A stretch of 64,000 nucleotides of DNA from Anabaena sp. UHCC 0204 (GTDB lineage Bacteria > Cyanobacteriota > Cyanobacteriia > Cyanobacteriales > Nostocaceae): positions 62,001 to 126,000 of the forward strand of contig NZ_VIKW01000007.1 in NCBI RefSeq assembly GCF_009711975.1. The letters are read 5' to 3'. The position numbers and the translations under genes are program-made. Numbering within the stretch: the stretch's first letter is position 1; the number at the start of each line of letters is the position of its first letter. A model generated the notes under the pieces. That model saw only the letters and a program-made list of their open reading frames with translations, did no database searches and was not told the origin of the DNA. Below, piece after piece: positions 37,298-45,818 of this stretch.

Positions 37298-39466
37298 TTA
37301 TACAGTTAAAAACTGTAGATGTTCTCCCGGTTTTGATAAAAATGTATCAGGAGTTCCTTGAATTTGTACTTGACCTTTTTCTATCAATACAATCCAATTA
37401 GCGCGATGGATAACACTCGGACGATGGGTAATTAAAATTGTGGTTTTTCCTGCACGATATTCCAAAAGACGATCTAGAACATGAGCCTCACTCATAGGAT
37501 CTAGTCCGGCTGTAGCTTCATCTAAAATGAGTATAGGTGGATTTGTGAGAATTCCGCGAGCGATCGCTAATCTTTGTCTTTGTCCACCAGAAAGATTTGC
37601 GCCAAATTCTCCTAATACAGTTTGATATTTATTAGGTAATTGACTAATAAAGCCATCTGCGTCAGCAATATCACAAGCTCGCACAACTTCTTCAAAAGAA
37701 ATAGAAGGTGTTCCTAATTGGAAGTTTTCTAAAATTGAACGACTCCAAAAATGAGGTTCTTGGGGAACATAAACTACTTGTTGTCGTAAACAATCTAAAG
37801 CGATATCTTGCATATTAAAAAAACCGATGCGGATATTACCAGAATCTGGTTGATATAACCCAGCCAATAATTTAGCTAAAGTGCTTTTACCACAGCCTGA
37901 TTTACCAATTAAAGCAATTACTTTTCCCCCAGGAAGCTGAAGAGAAAAATCATCTAGTAAATCCACTCTTCCGGGGTGATGAAACTTGATATGGGAACAA
38001 CTAATATCTGCATGACTAGAAATTTGGGCGATGGGTTTTTGACTACCTCCTACTACTTCTGGTGTCGCATCAATCACTTCTAATAATCGAGAAACTGCGG
38101 TTTGAGAGCGAAAATATTCATCAACAAAGCCAACTAATGAGCTAATTAAAACTAAAACATTAACTTGTAAAGCATTAAAAGCTAACATTTGTCCAATACT
38201 TAAATTACCTCGAATAACTAAAATACTGCCAAATCCTAGTAAGACTACACCACCAACTGTAGATAAAAGTTTAGCCACAGTCCCGTTAATAATTGCTAAT
38301 TGAATTGTACTAAAAGTCAGATTCGCTAGACGACCAAAACGACTTTGAAATTCATCCCAAAATTGAGGAGCGGCATTTGTAGTTTTGATTACCTGTGCGC
38401 CTTTAAATGTTTCTACTAAAACCCCTTGATTTTCTGCTCCTAACACTAAAAGACTGCGAGTTTTTTGTTGGAGAATGGGTAAAAAAGGTAAAGTAGATAA
38501 AGTCATTAAAGCAGCAATTAATAGAACTGCTATTGTTAATTGCCAGCTATAAAATAACATTAAACCTAAAGAGATAACAGCAATAAAAAACTGGCTGGGT
38601 AACACAATCACAATTTGTGATACTAATTGATTAATTTCACTAATATCTCTCAATCGGCTAGTGATTTCCCCACTTCGTCGAGATTCATAATAATTTAGTG
38701 GTAATTGGAGAAGTTTCCGCCCAAATTCTAGAACTAAACCTAATTGTAATCTTTGTCCAAAGTGAGAAATCATTAAAGATTGAAATACTTGTAAACCTCC
38801 ACTAAATAAACTCATGATGATAACGGCAGAAACCACAACTGTCAGTAATTGTACATCTCCCCGAACGAGAACATCATCTGTTAATAATTGAATCAAAACA
38901 GGAGTTCCTAAAGCTAGTATGCCAAGAACAATATTGATCATTAAAACCTGAGTTAGTAAGCCACGATAGGGTAGAATGCGGCGAAAAAATCGCATTATTC
39001 CACCTTTCGATTCTTCTTGAGGTTGATCAAAAAATCGCTCTGGATCTGGCTCTACTAAGAGCATGACTCCATTCCAAGCCGTAGTTAATTCTTCTTTGGT
39101 GAGATAACGAATGCCGACAGCAGGATCGGCAATTACGTATTTTCTGCCTTTTTTACCATATAAAACTACCCAATGATAGCCTTGCCAATGGATAATTGCA
39201 GGTAATGTAATTTCTGTGATTCTGTCTATAATTTCTGGGGAAGCTTTGACGGCTCTAGCATTAAAACCAAGATTTTCTGAGCCTCGTTTTAATCCTAATA
39301 AAGTTGTTCCTAGTTGTCCAGTTCCCACGGCATCACGGCTTTTATTCATACTTAAAAAGCGCCCATAATGCTTGGTAATGGAAACTAGACAAGCTGCTCC
39401 ACAGTCTTCTTCACTTAACTGTAAAGTACACTTGTATTTTTGAGGACTTTTGAAGATATTGAACAT
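37298..39466 (-). CDS. Peptidase domain-containing ABC transporter (C39 leader-cleaving exporter)
   Basis: 722 aa, full length for a bacteriocin/peptide exporter. The C39 peptidase domain (~8-140) has Cys22 in SEEDCGAACL, His98 in QGYHWVVLYG and Asp114 in IADPAVG. Six membrane helices follow (~165-470). The ATPase has Walker A GKSGCGKST (near 520-530), signature LSGGQRQRLA (near 625-635), and ILDEAT. It should cut peptides after GG leaders and export the cores with an HlyD-type adaptor and TolC. It lies 64 bp after the HlyD gene on the same strand. Five GG-leader genes flank it. Confidence 0.92.
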   Translation of the reverse strand: MFNIFKSPQKYKCTLQLSEEDCGAACLVSITKHYGRFLSMNKSRDAVGTGQLGTTLLGLKRGSENLGFNARAVKASPEIIDRITEITLPAIIHWQGYHWVVLYGKKGRKYVIADPAVGIRYLTKEELTTAWNGVMLLVEPDPERFFDQPQEESKGGIMRFFRRILPYRGLLTQVLMINIVLGILALGTPVLIQLLTDDVLVRGDVQLLTVVVSAVIIMSLFSGGLQVFQSLMISHFGQRLQLGLVLEFGRKLLQLPLNYYESRRSGEITSRLRDISEINQLVSQIVIVLPSQFFIAVISLGLMLFYSWQLTIAVLLIAALMTLSTLPFLPILQQKTRSLLVLGAENQGVLVETFKGAQVIKTTNAAPQFWDEFQSRFGRLANLTFSTIQLAIINGTVAKLLSTVGGVVLLGFGSILVIRGNLSIGQMLAFNALQVNVLVLISSLVGFVDEYFRSQTAVSRLLEVIDATPEVVGGSQKPIAQISSHADISCSHIKFHHPGRVDLLDDFSLQLPGGKVIALIGKSGCGKSTLAKLLAGLYQPDSGNIRIGFFNMQDIALDCLRQQVVYVPQEPHFWSRSILENFQLGTPSISFEEVVRACDIADADGFISQLPNKYQTVLGEFGANLSGGQRQRLAIARGILTNPPILILDEATAGLDPMSEAHVLDRLLEYRAGKTTILITHRPSVIHRANWIVLIEKGQVQIQGTPDTFLSKPGEHLQFLTV

Positions 39467-39530
39467 AAACGTTAAAGATTTAACATTAATAAAACTGGTG
39501 AGAATATGGAATTGTGCTGTTGCTTAATTT

Positions 39531-41039
39531 CTATAAGTCCGTGATTAGTCTGCCTTTTCTGAGAATAAATTTCATGACAGTTTCCCTCCGGGAAATAATA
39601 TCAGCGCGTCCTTCCATACCAGATTTAAGATGACACAAGCGATCGCCTTTCCCTAGATATATATTTTCTGGTTCAATATTGACTTCGTAAGTAGATGCTT
39701 GGGGTGTACTTGGAACTAAATTGTTTTGTACTATGGCTACAGCATCTGGTGCAACTGCTTTCACAGTTCCATTGAGAGTTCCATACTCTGGATAGGGACA
39801 AGCGGAAACTTGCATTTTTACGGCTTGATTGACTTCCACTTTGTCAATATCTTTTGCAGAAACACGAGCTTTGATTACTAAAGGAGCATCAAGAGGAGCA
39901 ATTTGAGCGATCGCTTCACTGATTTGCACTACCTGTTCAGAGTTGCGGAGTTTCAGTTGCATTAGTGTCCCAGTTGTGGGAGAACGAATTACACTTTTAT
40001 TCAAGTCATTTTCTAGTTGTTGTAATTCTTGACGAGCGCGAATTTGTTGTTTTTGTAGTTCTAATCTTTGCTGAAATAATGTCTCTCCTTCTTTTTGTAA
40101 AGCAGCTAAAGTAGCTCTACCCCTAGACTGTTCTTGTTTAATTCTTTCCGATGCTACTGTGACATTGGCATTACTAGGATTAATCGCAATTTTGGCTTTT
40201 TGTAGGTTTATTTTAGCTAATTTTACAGCTTGTTCTTTTTCTTCTTGGAGATTTTTAGAACTAGATTTAGCTTGTTCTAATTTGGCTTCAGCCGTTTTTA
40301 CAGCTTGTTCTTTTTCTTCCAGTAAATTCTGAGATATTGCTCCTGATTTCACTATCTCCTGCAAGCGATCGCGCTGTAATTTAGCCAAATTTAAGCTTGA
40401 TTCTGCCTCTTTTATAGTTGTTTCTAAAACCTTCTCTGTTTGTAATCTTTTGAGTTGTTCCTGCGCTAATTTCAAAGCTACTTCCGCTTGTCTCATTTCC
40501 GCATTCGCTTGAATTCCCTGATCTTTATAGTTGCGTTCACTACCAGTTAACTCAGCTTGTGCAGCTATAATACTGCGTTCATTTAAATTAGTTTGAGCAA
40601 GTATTTGAGCATTGACTTGATTGATTTGAGCATTAACTTGATTGATTTGTAATTGATTTTTCTCAATAGTATTTTGCAGTTGTTTTTTCTGAGATTGTAA
40701 TTGGGAATCATCAAGATAAGCAATTATTTCTCCCTTATTGACAAACTGATTTTCCTTGACTGCAATCTTTCTCACCGTTCCCGTCATTGCAGATTCAACT
40801 AACCGTAACTCTCCCAATGGTCGAATAGTTGCAGGAACTTTAACTGTGACATTGTAATTGAGGACAGATGTGAGACTGACAGCAATTACAAAGATACTAA
40901 TCATCACCCCCCCACCAATATTGAGCCATTTACCAATATGGGGAAGAAACTCATTAGCTTGTAGTATGGGCAGATCCTCTGGAATCGTCTCATTTAAACG
41001 ATTCCAAGAATTGTTGTCTTCACGCTGTAACGAGTTCAC
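39531..41039 (-). CDS. HlyD family secretion adaptor
   Basis: 502 aa with a GTG start and AAGGTG upstream. Single membrane helix at ~42-62, then a lipoyl-like half (VRKIAVKENQFVNKGEIIAYLDD, cited in part), a long coiled coil (~110-370, with repeats INQVNAQINQVNAQI and EEKEQAVK), and the second lipoyl/beta-barrel part (SGTLMQLKLRNSEQVV-like PTTGTLMQLKL onward). It links the C39 ABC transporter at the inner membrane to an outer-membrane TolC-type channel. It forms a two-gene operon with the transporter. No TolC is in the window. Confidence 0.9.
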   Translation of the reverse strand: MNSLQREDNNSWNRLNETIPEDLPILQANEFLPHIGKWLNIGGGVMISIFVIAVSLTSVLNYNVTVKVPATIRPLGELRLVESAMTGTVRKIAVKENQFVNKGEIIAYLDDSQLQSQKKQLQNTIEKNQLQINQVNAQINQVNAQILAQTNLNERSIIAAQAELTGSERNYKDQGIQANAEMRQAEVALKLAQEQLKRLQTEKVLETTIKEAESSLNLAKLQRDRLQEIVKSGAISQNLLEEKEQAVKTAEAKLEQAKSSSKNLQEEKEQAVKLAKINLQKAKIAINPSNANVTVASERIKQEQSRGRATLAALQKEGETLFQQRLELQKQQIRARQELQQLENDLNKSVIRSPTTGTLMQLKLRNSEQVVQISEAIAQIAPLDAPLVIKARVSAKDIDKVEVNQAVKMQVSACPYPEYGTLNGTVKAVAPDAVAIVQNNLVPSTPQASTYEVNIEPENIYLGKGDRLCHLKSGMEGRADIISRRETVMKFILRKGRLITDL

Positions 41040-41868
41040 GACATCGCACCTTATATTAGGACTAGAATATGCTGTTCTGAGATTTAAGTGGCAAATATTA
41101 TGGAATAAAAAAGTAACTATCCCAGGTAGTAAATTATCAGAAATAAAAATCAGGAAATACCTGTATTCAGATTATTCACATTGTGGAAACTACTTTGATA
41201 ATGGTTTATAATTAAGGAAGGGGTAGAGAAAGTTTTGCCAGGAAAATGCAAATTAACTTTCTCAAATCTTTAACGCCTAAAAAGCGTAAAGAAAATAGAG
41301 GAGAACGCTCAAACTCTCTCAAAGTCCTCACTTACGTTGAGCGAGTTATTATCATCTCCTCTAACCCCTTTTTTATATTTCCAAAAAGTTAGCCCAAAAT
41401 TTACAGCTATTTTCAGGAATATGAACCACATCTTGATTAAAATTTCATAGCAAGGAGGAAAGAAGGCAAGAGATTAATTTTGAGTGTGGTCTAAATACAT
41501 AAAAATTGCTGTCATCAAAACTTTGAGCCGAGAGGTTATCTTGTCTAGGAAATGATGATTTGAGTAGACATGATCTTGAAATTGGTTTTCATTTGCATAA
41601 ATAAAGATTCCAGAGACTGATTCAATCATGCAGTCATCCCATACGCATCCAGTTAGATGAATCGGGTTTTGCATTTATTGAACATGGCAGGAAAACTCTG
41701 GAATCTATCTTTTGCCTAATTACACTAGTCAGCGCGGCAAAAATAACTAACCATTAAAAATTAATAAACAGCTTGGGAAATCTGCTTTTTTAATTTCTAA
41801 TTTCGCCCTACGGTACTAGTTTAATCCTGCATTGAAATAGGGCAACTTCTAGCCTGAGAAGTCTATAT
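41040..41868. other. Spacer within the peptide island
   Basis: 829 bp. It contains an open frame of 66 codons on the minus strand (41474-41674) without a ribosome-binding site or recognisable leader, so it is not annotated as a gene. A small hairpin ACTTCT/AGAAGT at 41846-41862 may end the transcript of the upstream precursor gene. Confidence 0.4.
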
Positions 41869-42225
41869 CTAGATCACCAGTCCAGACTGAGTTGCATCTC
41901 CTTGATCTATACCTACAGCAGGTGGTGTAACGACTCCTCCAGATCCTTCGGTTGGTAACACTGCTGATCCTAAAGGTCCTACACCAAGAGGAATGTCTCC
42001 ACCCAAACCTAAGAAATCTTGTGCCGCAGTCAATATGGTATTAGCACGACCGGCGGAGGTTGCAGTGCTACCTTGTGGACCAGAGGTGCTTGTTCCTAAT
42101 AAAGCTGATCCTCTATTCCCGTAATTACTAGCAGCTAGTTCAAAATCAGCCCCACCAGTGACTATCTCTTGTTGTTCATCAGATAATGCAATCAACAAAC
42201 TGGAAGTATTCATTTGATTTGACAT
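41869..42225 (-). CDS. Double-glycine leader peptide precursor, Gly/Ala/Ser-rich core
   Basis: 118 aa from the ATG at 42225 (MSNQMNTSSLLIALSDEQQE). The leader ends in EQQEIVTGG at ~25. The ~93-residue core is rich in Gly, Ala, Ser and Thr (GTSTSGPQGSTATSAG, LGLGGDIPLGVGPLGSAVLP) and ends DATQSGLVI. No Cys. GTGAGGCTAATAATT directly precedes the ATG, as in the 35905 gene. It lies upstream of the exporter operon by 830 bp. The core resembles glycine-rich pore-forming or class II-like peptides only in composition. Confidence 0.7.
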   Translation of the reverse strand: MSNQMNTSSLLIALSDEQQEIVTGGADFELAASNYGNRGSALLGTSTSGPQGSTATSAGRANTILTAAQDFLGLGGDIPLGVGPLGSAVLPTEGSGGVVTPPAVGIDQGDATQSGLVI

Positions 42226-42515
42226 AATTATTAGCCTCACTTACGTAAATAGGTGTTTGACCACCTAATAATTCAACTATAAGCATTGTTGCTTAGGAAT
42301 TCATAAACCTACAGGTAGAAAGTAGAGTTTACAAATTTACCTCTATAAGTAGAGACAAAATAGTTTATGCTTACTAAAATAGGAGTATTATAAAAATAAT
42401 TTTATTCTAGAAAATCTGCCTAATATTTATTTTTATAGAGAAGTCGGATTATATTGATTGATAAAAATTCTCCACTCCCTAAAAAATATAGACATCTCTA
42501 ATTTTCCAAGCATAT

Positions 42516-43223
42516 TCAGTAACTAGAAAGTAGCTGCGTTAACATATAAGCACAGACAGCACTACCGATAGGAACTGTTAAATTATCTACACCTAAAAAA
42601 GAAAATGCTTCTAAAATCGTAGCTATTAAGGCGATAATTAACGAGATTATCCAAGTTTGCCAAATATTTCCTTGGGTAAGGAGTAAAATAGTTACACAAA
42701 TCAAATAACTAACTAAAGTGACGGTGAAAGAACCTTCCCAGCTTTTTTGAGAACCAAAAATTATATATTTATGTTTGCCAAAGCGTTTACCAATTAAAGC
42801 CGCTAATCCATCACCCCAAGCCATAATCATAATTCCTAAAACAGCATATTGTGGTTGGTGTAAATGCCAAAAACCAGCAACTAAAACACCAATACTCACA
42901 GCATAGAAAAATGTTCCCAAACTGTGACGACCAACGCTATTAATCCCAGGAAGAATGGGGAATTTATAAGATAATAAAGTGACAATACTGGCGAAAATCG
43001 AAGCTGTAATTCCCACAAATGGGGGAATATCTAACCACCAAGCGATAACAATAACGTTACCTGTGCCAATATGCACGATTTTACGAATAATTTCTGGTTC
43101 GCTATGAGGAAAACGACTAACCACCCACGCAACGCAAATAATAAATCCTACCCAAGCCGCCGCGGGGGCAATTTGCAGCGACAATGGGTAAAGTGTTTCT
43201 AAATTGAGGAATATATTAGACAA
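42516..43223 (-). CDS. Diacylglycerol/polyprenol kinase family protein (phytol-kinase-like)
   Basis: 235 aa with a TTG start; GGA lies five bases upstream and no ATG is available nearby. About six or seven membrane helices. [10 protein letters not shown] (~46-55), [22 protein letters not shown] (~129-150, quoted in part) and [18 protein letters not shown] (~155-172) match the CTP-dependent dolichol/phytol kinase superfamily. Phytol kinase salvages chlorophyll phytol for tocopherol. Which prenol this one uses is not decided by sequence. It is divergent from yidD with a 52-bp spacer. Confidence 0.82.
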   Translation of the reverse strand: MSNIFLNLETLYPLSLQIAPAAAWVGFIICVAWVVSRFPHSEPEIIRKIVHIGTGNVIVIAWWLDIPPFVGITASIFASIVTLLSYKFPILPGINSVGRHSLGTFFYAVSIGVLVAGFWHLHQPQYAVLGIMIMAWGDGLAALIGKRFGKHKYIIFGSQKSWEGSFTVTLVSYLICVTILLLTQGNIWQTWIISLIIALIATILEAFSFLGVDNLTVPIGSAVCAYMLTQLLSSY

Positions 43224-43275
43224 TGATCCAACAGAGGTATTTTCAAGGTTTGATACTACTTTATTAGATTTGAGT

Positions 43276-43521
43276 ATGAAAATATTATTGATTTGGCTAA
43301 TTAAAGGTTATCGCTTATTCATTTCTCCCCTATTTTCCCCCACTTGTCGCTTTCAACCAACCTGTTCTATGTATGCTATTCAAGCTATTGAACGGTTTGG
43401 GGTGTTTCGTGGTAGCTGGATGGGTATAATGAGGATTTTACGCTGTCATCCTTTTCATCCAGGTGGTTATGATCCTGTTCCAGATGTAGAAAAAAAGTCT
43501 TGTTGTGAACATGAACACTGA
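43276..43521 (+). CDS. yidD: Membrane protein insertion efficiency factor YidD
   Basis: 81 aa from the ATG at 43276 ([20 protein letters not shown]). The earlier frame start at 43204 would overlap the divergent gene and does not fit the family. Signature sequence is [22 protein letters not shown], cited as CRFQPTCS, then [15 protein letters not shown]. YidD helps YidC insert inner-membrane proteins and is normally next to rpmH-rnpA-yidC; here it stands alone. The tail [11 protein letters not shown] is Cys/His-rich. Confidence 0.93.
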   Translation: MKILLIWLIKGYRLFISPLFSPTCRFQPTCSMYAIQAIERFGVFRGSWMGIMRILRCHPFHPGGYDPVPDVEKKSCCEHEH

Positions 43522-43801
43522 ACACAGATTAAAGAGATTAAAGGATTGCACAGATATTTTGTAGCGGTGCAGTTTTCTTGACTAGAAGAAGTTTGATTTT
43601 GATACAAATTTATCTGCGGTTAATTCCCTCTTCGGTGTACCTCACTTTAACTTATATCTTGCAGCAGTCCCAAACAGCGGAGATGAAGCATTAGCCGCAA
43701 CGAGAGAATCTATTTATTAATGAAAAGTGAGTAATGTTAACTATAAAAATCGTATCTTAGTTGTATAATAATTTATAGCCATTGAGAATAAATTCAAGAT
43801 A

Positions 43802-44332
43802 ATGCAACCTTTTAAAAATAGCTGGATTGCAGTTACGTTGGGGTTAATTGTTGTCACCATACCATCGGTAGCAAAAGCTAATGATCCTGGACTTTGTTTC
43901 ATGGTGACATCTTCCGGTAAAAAGATCAATTTAGGTCAACTGTGCCAAGTCACACAACCAACTGAAACTGTTTTGCGAATACCAATTAAACGCCGTCAGG
44001 CTAAAACCCCAATTATAGATGTTAACTTTAACGGTAATCAATTTTTTGAGATGGTTTTTGATACTGGTGCAAGTGGTATCTTAATTACTCAAGAAATGGC
44101 AAAAGCTTTAAAAATTAAATCAGCAGGAACAATCAAAGTCAGCATTGCTGATGGTAGTATAATAGAATTGCAAACTGGGACAATCCCATCTGTTGGTGTC
44201 GGTAGTTTGGTTGTGAATAATCCCAAAGTTGCAGTTGCTCCTAAAGCTCAAATTGGTCTACTAGGTCAGGCTTTTTTTGAGAATTATGATATTAAAATCT
44301 TAGATAAATACATAGAATTTCATCAGCGTTGA
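43802..44332 (+). CDS. Retropepsin-like aspartic protease
   Basis: 176 aa. Signal peptide (~1-27, cleavage near AKA-ND), then a short linker and a retropepsin-like domain (~60-176). The catalytic motif is MVFDTGASGILIT with Asp87. The flap region IADGSIIELQTG and the family end GLLGQAFFENYDIKILD are present. Such single-domain proteases work as dimers. Periplasmic location and peptide substrates are inferred. It is 23 bp before the VanX-type dipeptidase, so co-transcription is likely. Confidence 0.85.
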   Translation: MQPFKNSWIAVTLGLIVVTIPSVAKANDPGLCFMVTSSGKKINLGQLCQVTQPTETVLRIPIKRRQAKTPIIDVNFNGNQFFEMVFDTGASGILITQEMAKALKIKSAGTIKVSIADGSIIELQTGTIPSVGVGSLVVNNPKVAVAPKAQIGLLGQAFFENYDIKILDKYIEFHQR

Positions 44333-44355
44333 GAAGTTAAACATTATCAATTAAA

Positions 44356-45072
44356 ATGCGACCATATCACCAAATCCCGATTATTGAATGTGGTGAACCT
44401 TTAGTTAAGATTCCTCTGGAATTGTTTGCGGTGGAATCTCCTCACCCGTATGAAAAATTAGGTGCTGATTATGAGGGACATTCACCTTATTATCTGCGCC
44501 AAAGTGTGATTGAAAACTTGATTCAGGCGCAAAATTATTTACAATTACTACATCCTGATTGGTATATTCAGATATTCGATGCTTATCGTCCTGTAGCTGT
44601 CCAGCAGTTTATGGTAGATTACAGCTTTGGGGAAGCATTGCGAGAAAGGGGTTGGAAAGAAGAGGAATTGTTACCCCAACAACGGGAAGAAGTATGGAAA
44701 GCGGTTTATGAAATTTGGGCTGTACCCAGTTTGGATCTGAATACCCCTCCCCCTCATAGTACAGGGGCTGCGGTGGATATTACACTGGTAAATGATCTTG
44801 GGGAAGTTGTGGATATGGGTTCACCAATTGATGAAATGTGCGATCGCTCACTTCCCGAATACTATATTAATAGTCATCAACTGTACAATAGCAATCGGCA
44901 ATTATTACTAGATGTCATGCTAAAAGCCGGATTTCAACGCAATCCTAAAGAATGGTGGCATTTTTCCTTTGGTGATCAAATGTGGGCTTGGTTATATAAT
45001 CAATCTCATCCTGAAACTATAATGACAGCACGTTATGGCAGGTTAACAGGTTCAAAACTGATATCTTCATAG
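44356..45072 (+). CDS. D-alanyl-D-alanine dipeptidase (M15, VanX/DdpX-type)
   Basis: 238 aa. Zinc ligands and catalytic residues fit M15D: His134 and Asp141 in PHSTGAAVDIT (SxxxxxD), Glu198 and His201 in KEWWHFSFG, and Arg in FDAYRPVAVQQ. VanX-type enzymes split free D-Ala-D-Ala. Without vanH/vanA nearby the probable job is recycling cell-wall dipeptide. Its last 40 bp overlap the end of the convergent Uma2 gene. Confidence 0.88.
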   Translation: MRPYHQIPIIECGEPLVKIPLELFAVESPHPYEKLGADYEGHSPYYLRQSVIENLIQAQNYLQLLHPDWYIQIFDAYRPVAVQQFMVDYSFGEALRERGWKEEELLPQQREEVWKAVYEIWAVPSLDLNTPPPHSTGAAVDITLVNDLGEVVDMGSPIDEMCDRSLPEYYINSHQLYNSNRQLLLDVMLKAGFQRNPKEWWHFSFGDQMWAWLYNQSHPETIMTARYGRLTGSKLISS

Positions 45073-45614
45073 ACATCTGCAACCGCAAGTTGAAAATCTA
45101 CACTGGTTAGATGTATATTTTCTCCTTGTCCATAACTATAAAACACCCATTGACCTTCTGCATTACGGCGGAAAACTTCTACATTTGTCCTATTTTGACT
45201 GACTAACACATATTCTTGTAGTGATTCTAATTGTCTATAATCTGCAAATTTATCACCTCTATCAAACGCTTCTGTCGTAGGAGATAAAACTTCGATAATT
45301 AAACAGGGATAACGCAAAAAGTTATTAAAGGCCTTATCTCTCTGATCACAACTAACTATCACATCAGGATAGTAATAGGTATCAATTAATTCAATATGTG
45401 CCTTAGTATCAGCAACGTAAGCTTGACATCCACTACCACGCAGATGATTTCGCAATAGTGAAGCAATATTAAGAGTAATAACTACATGAGTATTACTTGC
45501 TCCTGCCATTGCATAAACCTGTCCCTGTCTGTATTCATGTTTGATAGGGCTGGTTTCTTCCCCTTCGAGATATTCTGTAGGGGAAATATAGTCGTAACTG
45601 GGAGTTGCAATCAT
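45033..45614 (-). CDS. Uma2 family (DUF820) endonuclease-fold protein
   Basis: 193 aa, the usual size. Family sequence: SPTEYLEGEETSPIKHEYRQGQVYAMAGAS (opening, cited in part as HEYRQGQVYAMAG), YYPDVIVSC with the acidic active-site residue (~81-89) and PCLIIEVLSPTTEAFDRGDK (~102-121). The E-x-L-S motif supplies PD-(D/E)xK-like metal ligands. Cyanobacteria carry dozens of these. Their biological role is unclear, and mobile or host-defence functions have been suggested. It overlaps the VanX-type gene tail to tail by 40 bp. Confidence 0.9.
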   Translation of the reverse strand: MIATPSYDYISPTEYLEGEETSPIKHEYRQGQVYAMAGASNTHVVITLNIASLLRNHLRGSGCQAYVADTKAHIELIDTYYYPDVIVSCDQRDKAFNNFLRYPCLIIEVLSPTTEAFDRGDKFADYRQLESLQEYVLVSQNRTNVEVFRRNAEGQWVFYSYGQGENIHLTSVDFQLAVADVYEDISFEPVNLP

Positions 45615-45711
45615 GAGTATGACCTAATGTAATTTATATGTGGGTAAATATCTACAGTTGTGCTATAATTATAAATGCTACTTGTGAATTAAAAAATTCA
45701 TAATCTGTTTT

Positions 45712-45796
45712 GGAGAGGTGTCCGAGTGGTTGATGGTGACGCACTCGAAATGCGTTTTGGGGAAACCCAACGGGGGTTCAAATCCCCCCCTCTCCG
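45712..45796 (+). tRNA. trnS: tRNA-Ser (anticodon CGA)
   Basis: 85 nt with a complete cloverleaf: acceptor GGAGAGG/CCTCTCC, D-arm GTCCGAGTGG, anticodon loop CTCGAAA (anticodon CGA at 45746-45748), long class II variable arm TTGGGGAAACCCAA and T-arm GGGGGTTCAAATCCCCC. Discriminator is G. The CCA end is not encoded. It reads UCG codons. Confidence 0.97.
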
Positions 45797-45818
45797 TTAA
45801 ATTCAATCAAAACCTCAA

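Noticed and set aside
37298-41039. RTX toxin type I secretion system
   Set aside because: The transporter has an intact C39 catalytic triad and the neighbours carry GG leaders, with no GGxGxD repeat toxin.
41474-41674. 66-codon minus-strand frame in the peptide island
   Set aside because: It has neither the GG leader nor the upstream GAGG element of the real precursors and no ribosome-binding site. It could still be a small gene.
44356-45072. Vancomycin-resistance locus
   Set aside because: Only a VanX-type dipeptidase is present; there is no vanH, vanA or regulator.
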